Assembly: GCA_965153455.1 (NCBI GenBank)
Contig: OZ234503.1
Coordinates: 6,540,157-6,604,156 of the forward strand
Direction: 5' to 3'
DNA: 64,000 nt
From: Sphagnum compactum
Lineage: Eukaryota > Bryophyta > Sphagnopsida > Sphagnales
In this document: positions 1 through 10,284 of the stretch, in pieces
How the letters are laid out: each line of letters opens with the position of its first letter
Numbering within the stretch: position 1 is the first letter of the stretch
The notes under the pieces: model-generated
Told to the model about the DNA's origin: nothing
The model's database searches: none
Seen by the model: the letters and a program-made list of their open reading frames with translations, nothing else
Translations under genes and position numbers: made by a program

Positions 1-568
1 TTCTCCACTAACCCAATTTATTATTAATCTAACCAGGACTTAACTAGGAAGGTAAACGAAAACTTCTGACAAAGTGCACAATAGGACATGGCATATAAAG
101 GGCTTCTTGTATCGGAAATTGCCTTCATGATAGAATTCAATGAGCCAAACAAGAAGATAGTAGATATTACTAAACTTCATGATAATAATGTTAAATTCAA
201 AACAATTGCAAATTCACCTTCCAACTCTATTGTTGTTAGAGAATGGAATTTCAGTACCCATCAACTTTTGCTTTCATTCTTGTGTGAACTTGTACTATTC
301 CACTACACAAAAAAAGGGTTTGAATGGATCACTTTTCTTCCCATGGAGATTTGAAGACTGGTTAAATTTGAAGAATGATTCACAATCCCACCATGATGTA
401 AACTCAATGGGCTTTGAGAGCCCCCAGTGCACAAAATTTCAGTAAAGCAAAGGCAGAATATACAGAGCACTAACTTGACATCATCAAAGGAAAAAAATCA
501 TGCATACAAAGTGAAATGTACACAAAGGTTTTTGTCTGAACTATAGTTTGTGTTCCATGGTTCAGAAC
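1..568. other. 3' flank of the SKIP30 gene, no gene recognised
   Basis: This stretch lies downstream of the minus-strand SKIP30 stop codon and probably includes its 3' UTR. Two short overlapping open frames on the plus strand (88-354 and 179-445) show no recognisable family, and nothing else coding is visible. Confidence 0.5.
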
Positions 569-1818
569 TCAAAGCTGAAGAACTGCACAGCCCAGCACCG
601 TCCCTCTAGAGAAGGGCAAGCGTGCAGCTTTCTCCCAGAAAACATCTTTGTCTGCACTTCCAACAACTAAAACATCCACATCATTCAAGTATTCAGCGTC
701 AAATCTGCCACGCCGTGGCTTCATAATACCTCCCACAACATAGAGATTGGACCCAAGGCCAGCCACTCCAAAGCCAATCCGGTTCAGGCATTCAGGCCAT
801 GAGCATAGTGACATCCGATGGGCTGGAAGACGATGCTCCCGGCTCACAACACCATGATGCACAACATACAACTCCCCATTCACTACTGCCATTGGCCCTT
901 CTGACCACGCACAATCCTCTTGCATCCACCTGCAACACTCCAAAGCTTAATCAACAGCACAACAATAACCTAGTACAAAATCCACTAAATGTCCTCGTAT
1001 CCACAATCTGGAAACAGTTTCAAACCCAGAATACACTACCCCTCCTTCAGATCAGGATTCTATGACAAAGCAGCAGCAACAACAAGCAGCTCCAGACAGG
1101 AGCAGGGATCAGAGAATGAGAAAACCCACCTTTTAGTTGTTGGATCATACACCTGCGCTGTACAAGTTCCTTTCTGAACGACATGCATTTTGCCATCAAG
1201 CACAACACCAGAGCATGGAGCATCACGAACAGCAACTAAATCAGGTAGAAGCTCCCACTGATCAAGCTCTGGGTTGTACATCTCAACACTGGATATGGCT
1301 CTTCTCGAGCTCGAAAAACCCCCAGCCACCACAATGCAGCCTGAGTAAGAAAAGCAAGCAAACTGTGCTCGTGGGGTAAGCATAGATGCCCTTGAACTCC
1401 AACTTTTCGACACAGGATCATAAGCCCAGACTTGGTCTGTAGCATGGATATTGGATCGATCTCCAGTGATGGGATTCACTTCATCACTGCCACCTCCGAG
1501 AACGAAAAGCTTGCTCTGGACAGCAACAGTGCCACAGTTGCTGAGTCGAGGAATAAGAGATGGGAGAGGTGGAATGGAGCTCCACTGGTTATACACAGGG
1601 TCATAAGCTTGCCAAGCTTTATCAGCTTCATATGCAGAGACGTAAAGCCATTCTTCTGTAGTGCCTATTCTTTTGCGAACTCCGTAAAGCTCAGGGTTTC
1701 GGACAAGTGCGTGCCAAGCTTTGCAAACAGATTGAAGCACCCGGTGCTGCGAAAGTGGTACTCGTGCCAAGCATTGGATAGCTACGGAGTCCGGCAATCC
1801 CTCGATCAATGCAGCCAT
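569..1818 (-). CDS. SKIP30: F-box/kelch-repeat protein, SKIP30-like
   Basis: Predicted substrate receptor of an SCF (SKP1-cullin-F-box) ubiquitin ligase. The coding exons are 1130-1818 and 569-929 (complement). The donor is AAAAG/GTGGG and the acceptor GTTGCAG/GTGG, and the phase-2 join restores Arg230-Trp. The protein has 349 residues. Residues 5-47 form the F-box (GLPDSVAIQCLARVPL, then VCKAWHALVR). Kelch-type blades follow, with LFVLGGG near 104-110, DQVWAYDP near 128-135, CIVVAGGF near 161-168, and further blades in exon 2 (LYVVGGI). From memory, order, length and wording match Arabidopsis SKIP30 (At3g63220), including the GGGSDxVxPxTGD stretch and the RGTxLGC ending. The start is the first ATG before the F-box (AAGGAAGGGATGGCTGC). 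The gene is divergent from the apyrase gene. It appears intact. The family assignment is firm; one-to-one orthology is inferred. Confidence 0.9.
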
Positions 1819-1916
1819 CCCTTCCTTGAAACAGGGTAGGAGTTACCCTTCTTCTCAGAAACCTAATCCGCTAATACCCACTGGTGAGCGGTTCCACTTC
1901 AAGCTATCTCTCGTGA

Positions 1917-2590
1917 TGGGTCTTTTGGGTCCCCCGCAAACACGCAGACCTCACTCTTCTGAAAGCAAATTACTGCATTCGGAAACAAATCCTCGATGTT
2001 CTGCAAACACCCACAAGAGATCTTCTCAGAAAACGGGGGCTGCTCCTCCGAAATCTTCTACCCAATGCATCAACCCTAAAAGAGATTCTCCTTTGGGTCT
2101 TGCAAAAACGCAGACCTCGCTCGCCTGAAGCAAATCACTGCATTCTGAAACGAATCCTCGATGTTCTGCAAACACCCACAAGAGATCTTCTCAGAAAACG
2201 GGGGCTGCTCCTCCGAAATCTTCTACCCAATGCATCAACCCTAAAAGAGATTCTCCTTTGGGTCTTGCAAAAACGCAGACCTCGCTCGCCTGAAGCAAAT
2301 CACTGCATTCTGAAACCAATCCTCGATGTTCTGCAAACACCCACAAGAGATCTTCTCAGAAAACGGGGGCTACTCCTCCGAAATCTTCTACCCAATGCGT
2401 CAACCCTAAAAGAGATTCTCCTTTGGGTCCTGCAAAAACGCAGACCTCGCTCGCCTGAAGCAAATCACTGCATTCTGAAACCAATCCTCGATGTTCTGCA
2501 ACAACCCACAAGAGATCTTCTCAGAAAACGAGGGCTGCTGCTTCCAAATTCTACCCAAAGCATCAAACCCTAAAAGAGATTCTCTTTTCC
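1917..2590. repeat. 165-bp tandem repeat, about four copies
   Basis: The marker CCTCGATGTTCTGCAA recurs at 1991, 2156, 2321 and 2486, an exact 165-bp spacing. The first copy (from about 1917) and the last (ending about 2590) are the most diverged, and the middle copies are nearly identical. The array begins about 100 bp upstream of the SKIP30 start codon, so it lies in that gene's leader or proximal promoter. Because 165 is a multiple of three, an open frame runs through the array on the plus strand (2100-2573). I regard that frame as a by-product of the repeat. Confidence 0.9.
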
Positions 2591-2593
2591 GAC

Positions 2594-2617
2594 AGAGAGA
2601 GAGAGAGAGAGAGAGAG
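2594..2617. repeat. (GA)n microsatellite
   Basis: A run of about 12 GA dinucleotides sits next to the 165-bp array. On the SKIP30 coding strand it reads as a CT repeat, a common feature of plant 5' leaders and core promoters. Confidence 0.85.
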
Positions 2618-2745
2618 TTGGCAAACAAACTGCTGAATGGCAACAAGCCTCATCAGCAGCAATTGCGCAAACGATTTCCGTGAGAGGAATTCAAGATCCC
2701 AGTGAAGAGACTTACTCAGAAAGTGTGTGAGAAGAGGGTTCAGGG

Positions 2746-2759
2746 TTTAGGGTTTAGGG
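2746..2759. promoter_or_regulatory. Tandem TTTAGGG (telobox-like) motifs
   Basis: Two exact TTTAGGG units stand side by side at 2746-2752 and 2753-2759, with related GGGTTCAGGG just before them. On the minus strand they read as AAACCCTA teloboxes, elements known from plant promoters. Two units are too few for a telomere relic to be asserted. Confidence 0.45.
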
Positions 2760-3368
2760 TGAGATGGGTACAAAACTGTTGGGTGGGCGCAAACAAACGC
2801 GAGAGAGAGACAGACAGACAGACCAAAGAAATGAGCAAGTTAAGTCGCAGTTTGACAAGTTGAAGAAGTTCTTGAAGACCCAACTTCTCCAACCCAAAAC
2901 CAAACATATCTTCTCTTGGCACAAGTTTTTGCTGGCCAGGTTGAATGCAGATGATTATAATACCTCGAGTTAGCTGTTTGTATCAGGTATGCAGCTGATA
3001 CTAGAGCCCCATTCTAGAGCTCCATTTCTCCAGGAATCTACAGCAACCAAGCAAGCAAAAACACAATGGCAACAAGCTGGAAGAGAAACTATTTTGTGAA
3101 AATTTCCTTCTTCGTCAGAAAAATTCCTGAAAAAGTCGAGAATGGAGCATGAGATTTGGGGCAAACAAAATCTGTAATTCTTGATCGATCCTCTCTCAAT
3201 GCGCAAATTAAAGAAGGCGATCACGGGAAGGAAACGGAGGAAATGCGCGAGAGAGAGAGCAGAAGAAGAAGAGACTCTTGCGGACAAGGAAGAGTCCTAA
3301 GCTAGTGTGAATGATGGTATTTTAGTCCACCTTTTTACACTTACAGAATGTCGACAAAATATTCATCT

Positions 3369-3722
3369 ACGTGGCATAGCCATCCCATGATAACCGGGTG
3401 GCCCTTTCTTCTCGTCTCACCAGCTGGCATCTGCAATGTACGTGTCCTCCTGTTCTGACTTACGTGTTCACACCTGATGAAGCTAAGGGAAGCAGGAAAG
3501 CTAGGTCTCAATTCTCGAGGTGCGACCTTTCCACGTGGATAGCGTACTAGCCGCCGGATCGAAAAAATGGCCTCCAATCTCATCCGCTTGTATAATAATG
3601 CAAAGAAATGTTTTAATTAAAAATATTTTCCACGTGTAACAATTTCATTGCTGGACACGTTAAAAATTATTTTATTTTATTTTATTTCACGTTACGAAGT
3701 TTTCGTTGGATTAGGGAACGTG
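3369..3722. promoter_or_regulatory. Cluster of ACGTG cores between divergent genes
   Basis: Eight ACGTG cores, counting both strands, lie in 354 bp: 3369, 3440, 3462, 3532 (within CCACGTGG), 3631 (CACGTG), 3656 (CACGT), 3688 (CACGT) and 3718. Fewer than one would be expected by chance. ACGTG is the core of G-box and ABRE elements bound by plant bZIP and bHLH factors. The cluster lies between the SKIP30 and apyrase start codons, so it could serve either gene or both. Function is inferred. Confidence 0.55.
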
Positions 3723-4311
3723 AGTTAATCCAACGGCTAGGAAAGTTCTAAACTGCGACAGAGTTGGAAATCGACGGTCATTTTCTCACAAGAACGAGGG
3801 TTTACAAGCGCAAGTGCATGGTACGAAGACTGACGAGATTTTCTGTTCTTCGCGGACTCCGATCGATCGAACACCGCAAGCATTTTGGTTGCTCGAATCT
3901 TGTGTGATTTTAGAAATTTTCTCTCTCTCAATTCGGGATTGCGATTACGTTGAGACGGATGTGACGATTCTAGAATTTTTTTTTTTCTCTTTTTTTGGTG
4001 GTTTTTCCTTCCAGGGACAGTCGCAATAAGCGAACCTATAGTAGGACTGTCATTGCTTGTGTTTCTCGGATCGATTCTTCTTGTTCCATACTATCTACTT
4101 ACTCTCGAGACCATCTTCTTCTTCTTCTTCTTCTGCTTCGTCTCTTCTTTACGCCATCGAGTGACAGACATTATTACAGGGTGTTGTTGTTTTTCGTGAG
4201 AGGGAGAAATTTTCTTTCCTTGAGTTTTAGGGTTGAAGGTTTCTAGGACTTTGCTCCTGAAGCTGGCGAGCACAATCTTTGCAAGGTTTCTTTGTATTCC
4301 CTGTCTCGAAG

Positions 4312-4666
4312 GTAATACTTTGTTTGTGTTTCTTTGAAGAAGTTCAGTTCACGATGCTTGTCATTTGGATGTCTTCTTCTTCTTCTTCTTCGATGATTAG
4401 GGTTTCTATATGTGTAGTTTGAAGGCCAGTATGTATTACTGAATATATGTATGTATACCATGTGTGATCAATGCTGCCTTGTTATTCTCTGAAGTGTGGA
4501 GATTGAAATCATCTTAAAGAGCAAAAAGAAGGGCTCTTCTGGTCGTCATCTAAGTTTTAGTTTCAACAGAAAAAAGAAAGAGCTGGGTTTAGTTGTAATT
4601 GAGAACCTCAAAAACATGGAATCCAATGTCTTATGCTAGGACTCAGATTTCCTCTTTTCTCTTTAG
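4312..4666 (+). other. Probable intron in the apyrase 5' leader
   Basis: A good donor (CGAAG/GTAATAC) at 4311/4312 is followed by a pyrimidine-rich acceptor (CTCTTTTCTCTTTAG) ending at 4666. A second possible acceptor (CTACCTCAG) ends at 4689. A CTT-rich stretch typical of plant leaders precedes it (about 4108-4145). The intron would be non-coding and end shortly before the apyrase ATG at 4748. Confidence 0.4.
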
Positions 4667-4747
4667 TGTTTAGGGTACTACTACCTCAGTATGTTTCTTG
4701 AAGAGTAGTAGTGGTTACTTCTTCTTGCGGTGGTCAGGGAAAAAAAA

Positions 4748-6184
4748 ATGGGGCAAATATCTAAGGAAGCTTCTGTGGAGAAGTGTACACATATGCGAGG
4801 GCTCACTTTTGCGTTGATTGTTCCGTTTCTTGTCATTTTGATTGCTTTTGCCATGGTGCCAAACTCACCTGTACAGCAACAAACTGGAAGCAAGTTCTTG
4901 TGGAATCCTATCATCAATCTGCCAATTGCCAACTCCTGGTTTGGGAAACCCAACAGGAGCACTAATCTTCTGAGCTATGCAGTTATCTTTGATGCGGGAA
5001 GCTCAGGCAGCAGGGTCCATGTGTTTTGCTTTGATGAGAACATCCAGTTAGTGAAAGTGGGTGGTGAGATTGAAGTATTCGAGCACCGGGAACCTGGATT
5101 AAGCGATTTTTCAAAGGATCCAGCAAAGGGTGCAGAGTCTCTACTTCCTCTCCTGGACACTGCATTGAAAGTTGTCCCTGCAAGTCAGAAGGCTCAAACA
5201 CCTGTACGCCTAGGTGCAACAGCAGGTTTTCGAACTCTTCCAGGCAATGAAGCAGAAAACCTTTTGCAGGAGGCAAGGATCTTACTTGGAAATAGTGGAT
5301 TCAATTTCACACCAAGTTGGGTAAATATTATTGATGGTACTCAAGAAGGTTCTTATCAATGGGTCACAATCAACTACCTGCGGGGGAGCTTGGGGCAAAA
5401 GTTTGACCGTACAGTTGGGATTGTGGACCTTGGTGGAGGCTCAGTACAAATGGCATATGCGATTTCCGATGAGGATTTTGAAAGGGCTCCAAAATCTGAA
5501 AACAAAGAAACTTCTGATGTCCAAAAGATTAAGCTTTTGGGCTTGACATACAACTTATATGTGCATAGCTATTTACGCTATGGATTGTTAGCTTTCCGTG
5601 CAGAAGTTTTCAAGCAAGAAACCACTGGCCTAAACCCCTGCGTTCCAAGAGGTTACAAAGGCACCTACCTCTATGCAGGCGTAGATTTTGCAGTCAAAGC
5701 GACAGAAGAGGGTTCCAGTTTTTCCCAGTGCCAGGAGGTTGTCCTAAAGTCGCTTAATGTAGGTCATGAATGTGCTCACATGAAGTGCACATTTGGAGGG
5801 ATTTGGAATGGAGGTGGTGGTGATGGTTTTAAGCAACTTTTTGTTGCATCATTCTTTTTTGACAAGGCTGTAGATGCAGGAATTGTCAGGAGTAAGAAAC
5901 TGGCTAGTGCGTTAGTTAAGCCATACCAATTTGAGGAGGCTGCACAAAGATTCTGTAAACTTAGTATTCCAGAGATGGCAGTAAGATACCCAAGATTGAA
6001 AGAAGAAAAAGCAAAGTACATTTGTCTGGATTTGGTTTATATTTACAACCTTCTTGTAAAGGGATTTAGGATCGACCAGAATCATAAGCTTACACTCGTC
6101 AAAAGAGTGCATTTTAGAGGGTCAGAAGTTGAGGCAGCTTGGCCACTGGGGAGTGCTATTGAGCTTGTTTCTGGTTACCAATAG
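4748..6184 (+). CDS. APY: Apyrase (GDA1/CD39 nucleoside phosphatase), intronless
   Basis: Hydrolyses NTPs and NDPs to NMP; plant members act in the Golgi lumen or at the cell surface. The frame encodes 478 residues without an intron. The start is the ATG at 4748 (MGQISKE), since the few in-frame codons before it contain no ATG. A single hydrophobic segment at about residues 19-37 (LTFALIVPFLVILIAFAMV) is a signal anchor. The apyrase conserved regions appear in order: ACR1 FDAGSSGSRVHVF (81-93), ACR2 LGATAGFRTL, ACR3 IDGTQEGSYQWVTINYL, ACR4 VDLGGGSVQMAY and ACR5 EAAWPLGSAIE near the C-terminus. There is no C-terminal membrane segment, as in plant APY1/APY2-type enzymes. Length is normal and nothing is broken. 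The lack of coding introns is unusual to my knowledge of the family. Confidence 0.92.
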   Translation: MGQISKEASVEKCTHMRGLTFALIVPFLVILIAFAMVPNSPVQQQTGSKFLWNPIINLPIANSWFGKPNRSTNLLSYAVIFDAGSSGSRVHVFCFDENIQLVKVGGEIEVFEHREPGLSDFSKDPAKGAESLLPLLDTALKVVPASQKAQTPVRLGATAGFRTLPGNEAENLLQEARILLGNSGFNFTPSWVNIIDGTQEGSYQWVTINYLRGSLGQKFDRTVGIVDLGGGSVQMAYAISDEDFERAPKSENKETSDVQKIKLLGLTYNLYVHSYLRYGLLAFRAEVFKQETTGLNPCVPRGYKGTYLYAGVDFAVKATEEGSSFSQCQEVVLKSLNVGHECAHMKCTFGGIWNGGGGDGFKQLFVASFFFDKAVDAGIVRSKKLASALVKPYQFEEAAQRFCKLSIPEMAVRYPRLKEEKAKYICLDLVYIYNLLVKGFRIDQNHKLTLVKRVHFRGSEVEAAWPLGSAIELVSGYQ

Positions 6185-6270
6185 TGTGGTCACCACATGA
6201 GTGGTTTTTCCCCACTAGTTCCATCTATCTAGAAGCTTTATTATCTTCATTTGAATGTAGTTATCTACAT

Positions 6271-6352
6271 CCACTGATGAAGTCAGTGGGTAGTAACTGC
6301 CATCACTGACGACAGTGATGGTCCAATACTTCTTGTGAGTGACACTCACAAC
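6271..6352 (+). repeat. Hairpin-rich dispersed repeat (copy 1)
   Basis: In the apyrase 3' flank several small inverted repeats stand in a row: CCACTGA/TCAGTGG, CCATCACTG/CAGTGATGG and TTGTGAGTG/CACTCACAA. The block from CTGATGAAGTCAGTGG to GTGAGTGACACTCA resembles, in inverse orientation, a block inside a FAP2 intron at 12152-12239. The family type is unknown. Confidence 0.55.
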
Positions 6353-6459
6353 ATTGTGATAACATTTATTCTTACCATGTTTATTTTAGTTCGAGCCAGA
6401 GCTGACAGAACATTTGGTTGGACAGTCATTTTACACTAGTCCATCTGATCCAAAGAAAG

Positions 6460-6614
6460 GTAACATGGTTGTTTGCTGTGTTGACTGCGCTCATTTTATA
6501 CATGTTCTCTTGTAGGCTATCATGTATGTTATATGGAGTGGGTTCTTGAGACTGTTTTGTCCATCTCTGAATCTCTCTGTTTTGCCAGTTAACAAGTTTG
6601 CTCTTTTGTTTCAG
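6460..6614 (+). other. Possible 3' UTR intron of the apyrase gene
   Basis: CAAAGAAAG/GTAACA at 6459/6460 is a good donor, and CTCTTTTGTTTCAG ending at 6614 is a good acceptor. If real, the apyrase transcript continues beyond 6615. An open frame of 92 codons beginning near 6598 shows no known domain. Confidence 0.25.
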
Positions 6615-6879
6615 CTATAAGTTTGCAAGGTGGATTTCTCTCAAATTAACTCAACAGGCTGCGGCAGCAGGTCCAAGATTTGGAGGCACTGAGGAAACAG
6701 GTGACTTCAAGTTTACAAGGCCAGGCACTATGACCTTCATTTGTCTAGTGAAAATGTATGAAAAATTGGTGGGTGAGACTCTTAGGCTCACCTGGTTCTT
6801 TCATGTTCTGACATCCATCAGTTTGTTCAGCTGGTTGTTGTTTCAGCTAATACAACAATGGCTACATTTAATCTAATGA

Positions 6880-8897
6880 TGTTTCATTACAATGTGTCAA
6901 ATTAATCCACTGCGTCATATTCATTTAAATATTCATATCCACTTAGGTGGTTGAGTTTATTCCAATTGAGGGAAGTTCATTTACAAAAATTCATTCATGT
7001 AGTTCTTCTCATCATAATCTTCTTGGGTATATCCATTTATTTTTGTCATTGCAAGTCCTAAGGTTGTTCTTGGATTTTGCAATAGCATAAGTAGCTAGGA
7101 ACTTGCTCATCATGGTGCAAAATATATTCTTATGTGATCGCCATGTGTGCTGAGCCAATAGTCAATGAAACTTTACTATAGCACCTCTCAAACTCTCAAC
7201 CTTCAATGCATCTATCCTTCAACATATTGGGCATGTGTTAAGTCCCTTTTCTTTAAATAGCCTATGAAAATTTATAGATTGTCAGCAAGCTTCTGCACAT
7301 ACATGATTCATTTCATACTTTTGATTGTTGTCATTGTTCTAACTCCATATACTTTAGATAATTGTGCATTTGCAACCTCAACTTTTATATCTGTATTTGT
7401 ACTCAATGTTTTAGGTTATGTTGAAAATGCACATTTTCCTCTTCGAAAGTGAGCAAGCCATGACCTTTTGCCATCCCTGGCCCAATTTTGTTTCCCTCCT
7501 TTGTAACATATCATAGTTCAAATTATGAACAAGTTCCAAGATTATTATTGCAACATTTGCACCACACCTTTACTACTCAACTTCAAACACATTAAACCTC
7601 TTTTTTTACCAAAAACGTGGGAAGTTTTGTTTTTATAATGTAAATTTGACTAATTTATATCACAAAATTGAGAAAAAAGAAACTATGCTCCTAATACATC
7701 ATTTCATTCACTAGTTTGAAGATTAAAGCTCGGCTGATAGCATGGTTGATCATGTTATGGATCACATCCACATAAATGTCCAATGGGCAAGCATCCATAT
7801 CTGAAATAGTTGTTTAAAAACTTTCCCACATGTTTGGGTTCATCCATAGCTACCAAAACTTTTTTAAGAAAATTCATTTGTAAAGTTTGAAAAGGGTTTT
7901 CATTCAAAATTCAACTCATACTTAAGCACTTAGAAAGCTCTTGAACAATTCCCACTTATAACCTCATTATTCAATTTCATCCATCACTATCCACCATCCA
8001 TCCACATTGTCTCTTCCAAAAATTCCTCAAAAGTGTTCCTTAGATAGTTGGTGTTAGCAAAGTTCTTCAAAATGCTTAGTACATGGTGAGTCCTTTTCAT
8101 CAAAGGTTCTAGAATAGTTTCCATGACCCCTCCCCCAATATGGATGAAAACAATGTTGTGACCCATTTACTTTCACTCTAATGAACCATTAGTTTGAAAT
8201 ATAACCTTACAACCTCTTTTTGTACTCTCATGGCCACATTTCATGATTTCCATGGTACGGAATTTCATACATATCATGCGTACTTCATGTCTTTACTTTT
8301 GTTCTTGTGTGTTATGCAGAATATGCTTTAAACATGTCATATGGAATTCACGATTGTTGTTACGTATTTGACATGCTTTATGTTCGAACATGGTTTTCCA
8401 AATTTGACCACTGTGTTCCACATCCAATTAATTCATATCCTTTCTATCAATAGTTGCCACAAAATAGAACATTTAAACCAACATACCTACCCAACAAGCA
8501 TTCTTCACGTTTTAAACCAACCCACCAACCCAACATGCACTCACATCCTCTAATATTCCCATGGCAACATAGCTACTCACACGATGTCATTCACCATGTG
8601 TTTGTCTTCATTTTTCACAAAACCGACTTTCAAGTATCTCATTGAATAGATACATAATCCCTTGTTCACTAAACTCACAATCAAACAACACAAGGGGCAA
8701 CACAACATTTTTCTTTTCTAAAGAGCCGAGTGCACACTTTCACCAGTATCATTGTTGTAAATCCCATGCAAAGGACTAGGTAACCAGTTAGAGGCCATTG
8801 GTTACCTGAAATAGCCAAGGTGTGAGTGCTGAGCACACTAACTACCCAATGACCAGTCATTGCCAATTGTTGTTTGAATCAAGATGACTTGCCATAC
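6880..8897. other. Intergenic DNA without recognisable genes
   Basis: AT-rich sequence with only short open frames on either strand and no domain that I recognise. No RNA gene was identified by eye. Confidence 0.5.
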
Positions 8898-8900
8898 TAA

Positions 8901-9268
8901 GGCCCGCTTTACACTAAGAGTCAGGACCGAAAAAACTCAAGGCCAACTTTGAGCATTTTTGGCTTGTTGTTTGACCCCAAGTTACTAATAAATGTTAGAA
9001 CATTGATGTCAGGATATTAATAAATGCTGAAACATTGGCCCCCAGGATTGAAAATTGGCCTCCCAATTTTGATGGTACCCTTTTTCCAGCCTTGGGGCCA
9101 ATACAAGGCCACTAAGTTCAGCATTTATTAGTAACGAGTTGGGCAGATTGAAAAGATTTTTTCTAGTTTGTAGTCTAAAGTTCTTGGGGCTGATTTCAAC
9201 TTTTGCACCAATAGGAATGCTTGATTTTGAGTTGAACGTTGGCCCTGACTCTTAGTGCAAAGCGGGCC
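8901..9268. mobile_element. MITE with TAA target duplication (PIF/Harbinger, Tourist-like)
   Basis: The element is 368 bp long and begins and ends with about 28-bp terminal inverted repeats that differ at two positions. The left end starts GGCCCGCTTTACACTAAG; the right end, reverse-complemented, starts GGCCCGCTTTGCACTAAG. It is flanked on both sides by TAA (8898-8900 and 9269-9271). A 3-bp TAA/TTA duplication with termini starting GG is typical of PIF/Harbinger-derived Tourist elements. It has no coding capacity. Inside, ACTAATAAATG-type words recur in direct and inverted orientation. Confidence 0.85.
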
Positions 9269-9271
9269 TAA

Positions 9272-10284
9272 GTGAGCCAAACAACTTGATAATCACTTTT
9301 CAATACTGTGTGTTTTTTAGGTTTTTTACTTACCTATTGTCATTCATGTTATTAATGAAATATATTAAAATGGATGTACAATATGCATTTTCATCCATGA
9401 AAAGAGCAGTTATAACATTTTCATCCAAGAAGCAATATGGTTATGAAAACATAGGGCCAATGAGAGCTGATGGTGATACCTAGAGCTGCGAGTAGCACGC
9501 TAATAAAAATCAAGGTCACAGGTTATTATTGCATATAACTCGTGACTTGACAGCCAATCAAGTCGTTGGGATTCTCTCCACAATTGGCTATGTGTATATA
9601 CCAAAGTTGGGTAGTATCAACTTTTGAACATACTAGCTGGTACTCATATCAAATTCTTGCAAAAAAAATCATACCCGTGAAGTAAGCTACTGGCATTTGA
9701 TCTTTCTTTTAACCTTCATACCAACCTGGTCCTAGTATTAGGGTCCAAGGCTGATTTTGGGCTGTTGTGTGACAAGTATATACCTGATGTTGAGATTGAT
9801 ATTGCCCTGGTATTAAACTAGTATTGCCTCAAGTCCCTACCAGGCAAGTCCGGGTACAAGGTTGGTATTGCATCAGATCATACCAATCTGGTAAGTTCTC
9901 CAAAACTATTCCCAGAGACAAATAACTCAATGACCAATGACACTACTGGGAAATAAAAATATCGTGCATTTAATGTGGATGTGCGGGTTGAGAAAACCCC
10001 ACATTCAATGTAATGAGATACTATAGTGGTCCCTGACCACAAACCACTGGATACCAGTAGGCAAAACAGTGCCATAAATAGAAATCTTAGCAAACCTGTG
10101 ATGCGAATTTTTACAATTGGTCCTACAAGTCGAATCAGAAGATAGTTTTTCTGGTTATGAATAGTGTTCATGGCTGCAATATCTACTGGAGTGGACTTGA
10201 ATAGGGAGGAAATGAACTTCGAGTATCCCCTGAGAGTGAAGAATGGATATTAGTGCTTAGAATCAATAATAGTGAAGCACAACA
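9272..10284. other. Intergenic DNA and FAP2 3' flank
   Basis: No gene recognised. Short words such as TACCAACCTGG, and related forms in the opposite orientation, recur between about 9720 and 9890, so a decayed inverted-repeat element is possible. I could not define its ends. Confidence 0.4.

Noticed and set aside
2100-2573. 157-codon open frame on the plus strand made of repeats
   Set aside because: It exists because the 165-bp tandem unit is a multiple of three without a stop in that frame. It shows no domain and lies antisense to the SKIP30 upstream region.
1917-2590. CRISPR-like array
   Set aside because: Contiguous 165-bp units without short direct repeats separated by unique spacers, in a plant nuclear context.
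2741-2762. Interstitial telomere
   Set aside because: Only two full TTTAGGG units; better read as telobox promoter motifs.
9720-9900. Inverted-repeat element around TACCAACCTGG
   Set aside because: Matching words are short and interrupted; no defined ends or target duplication.
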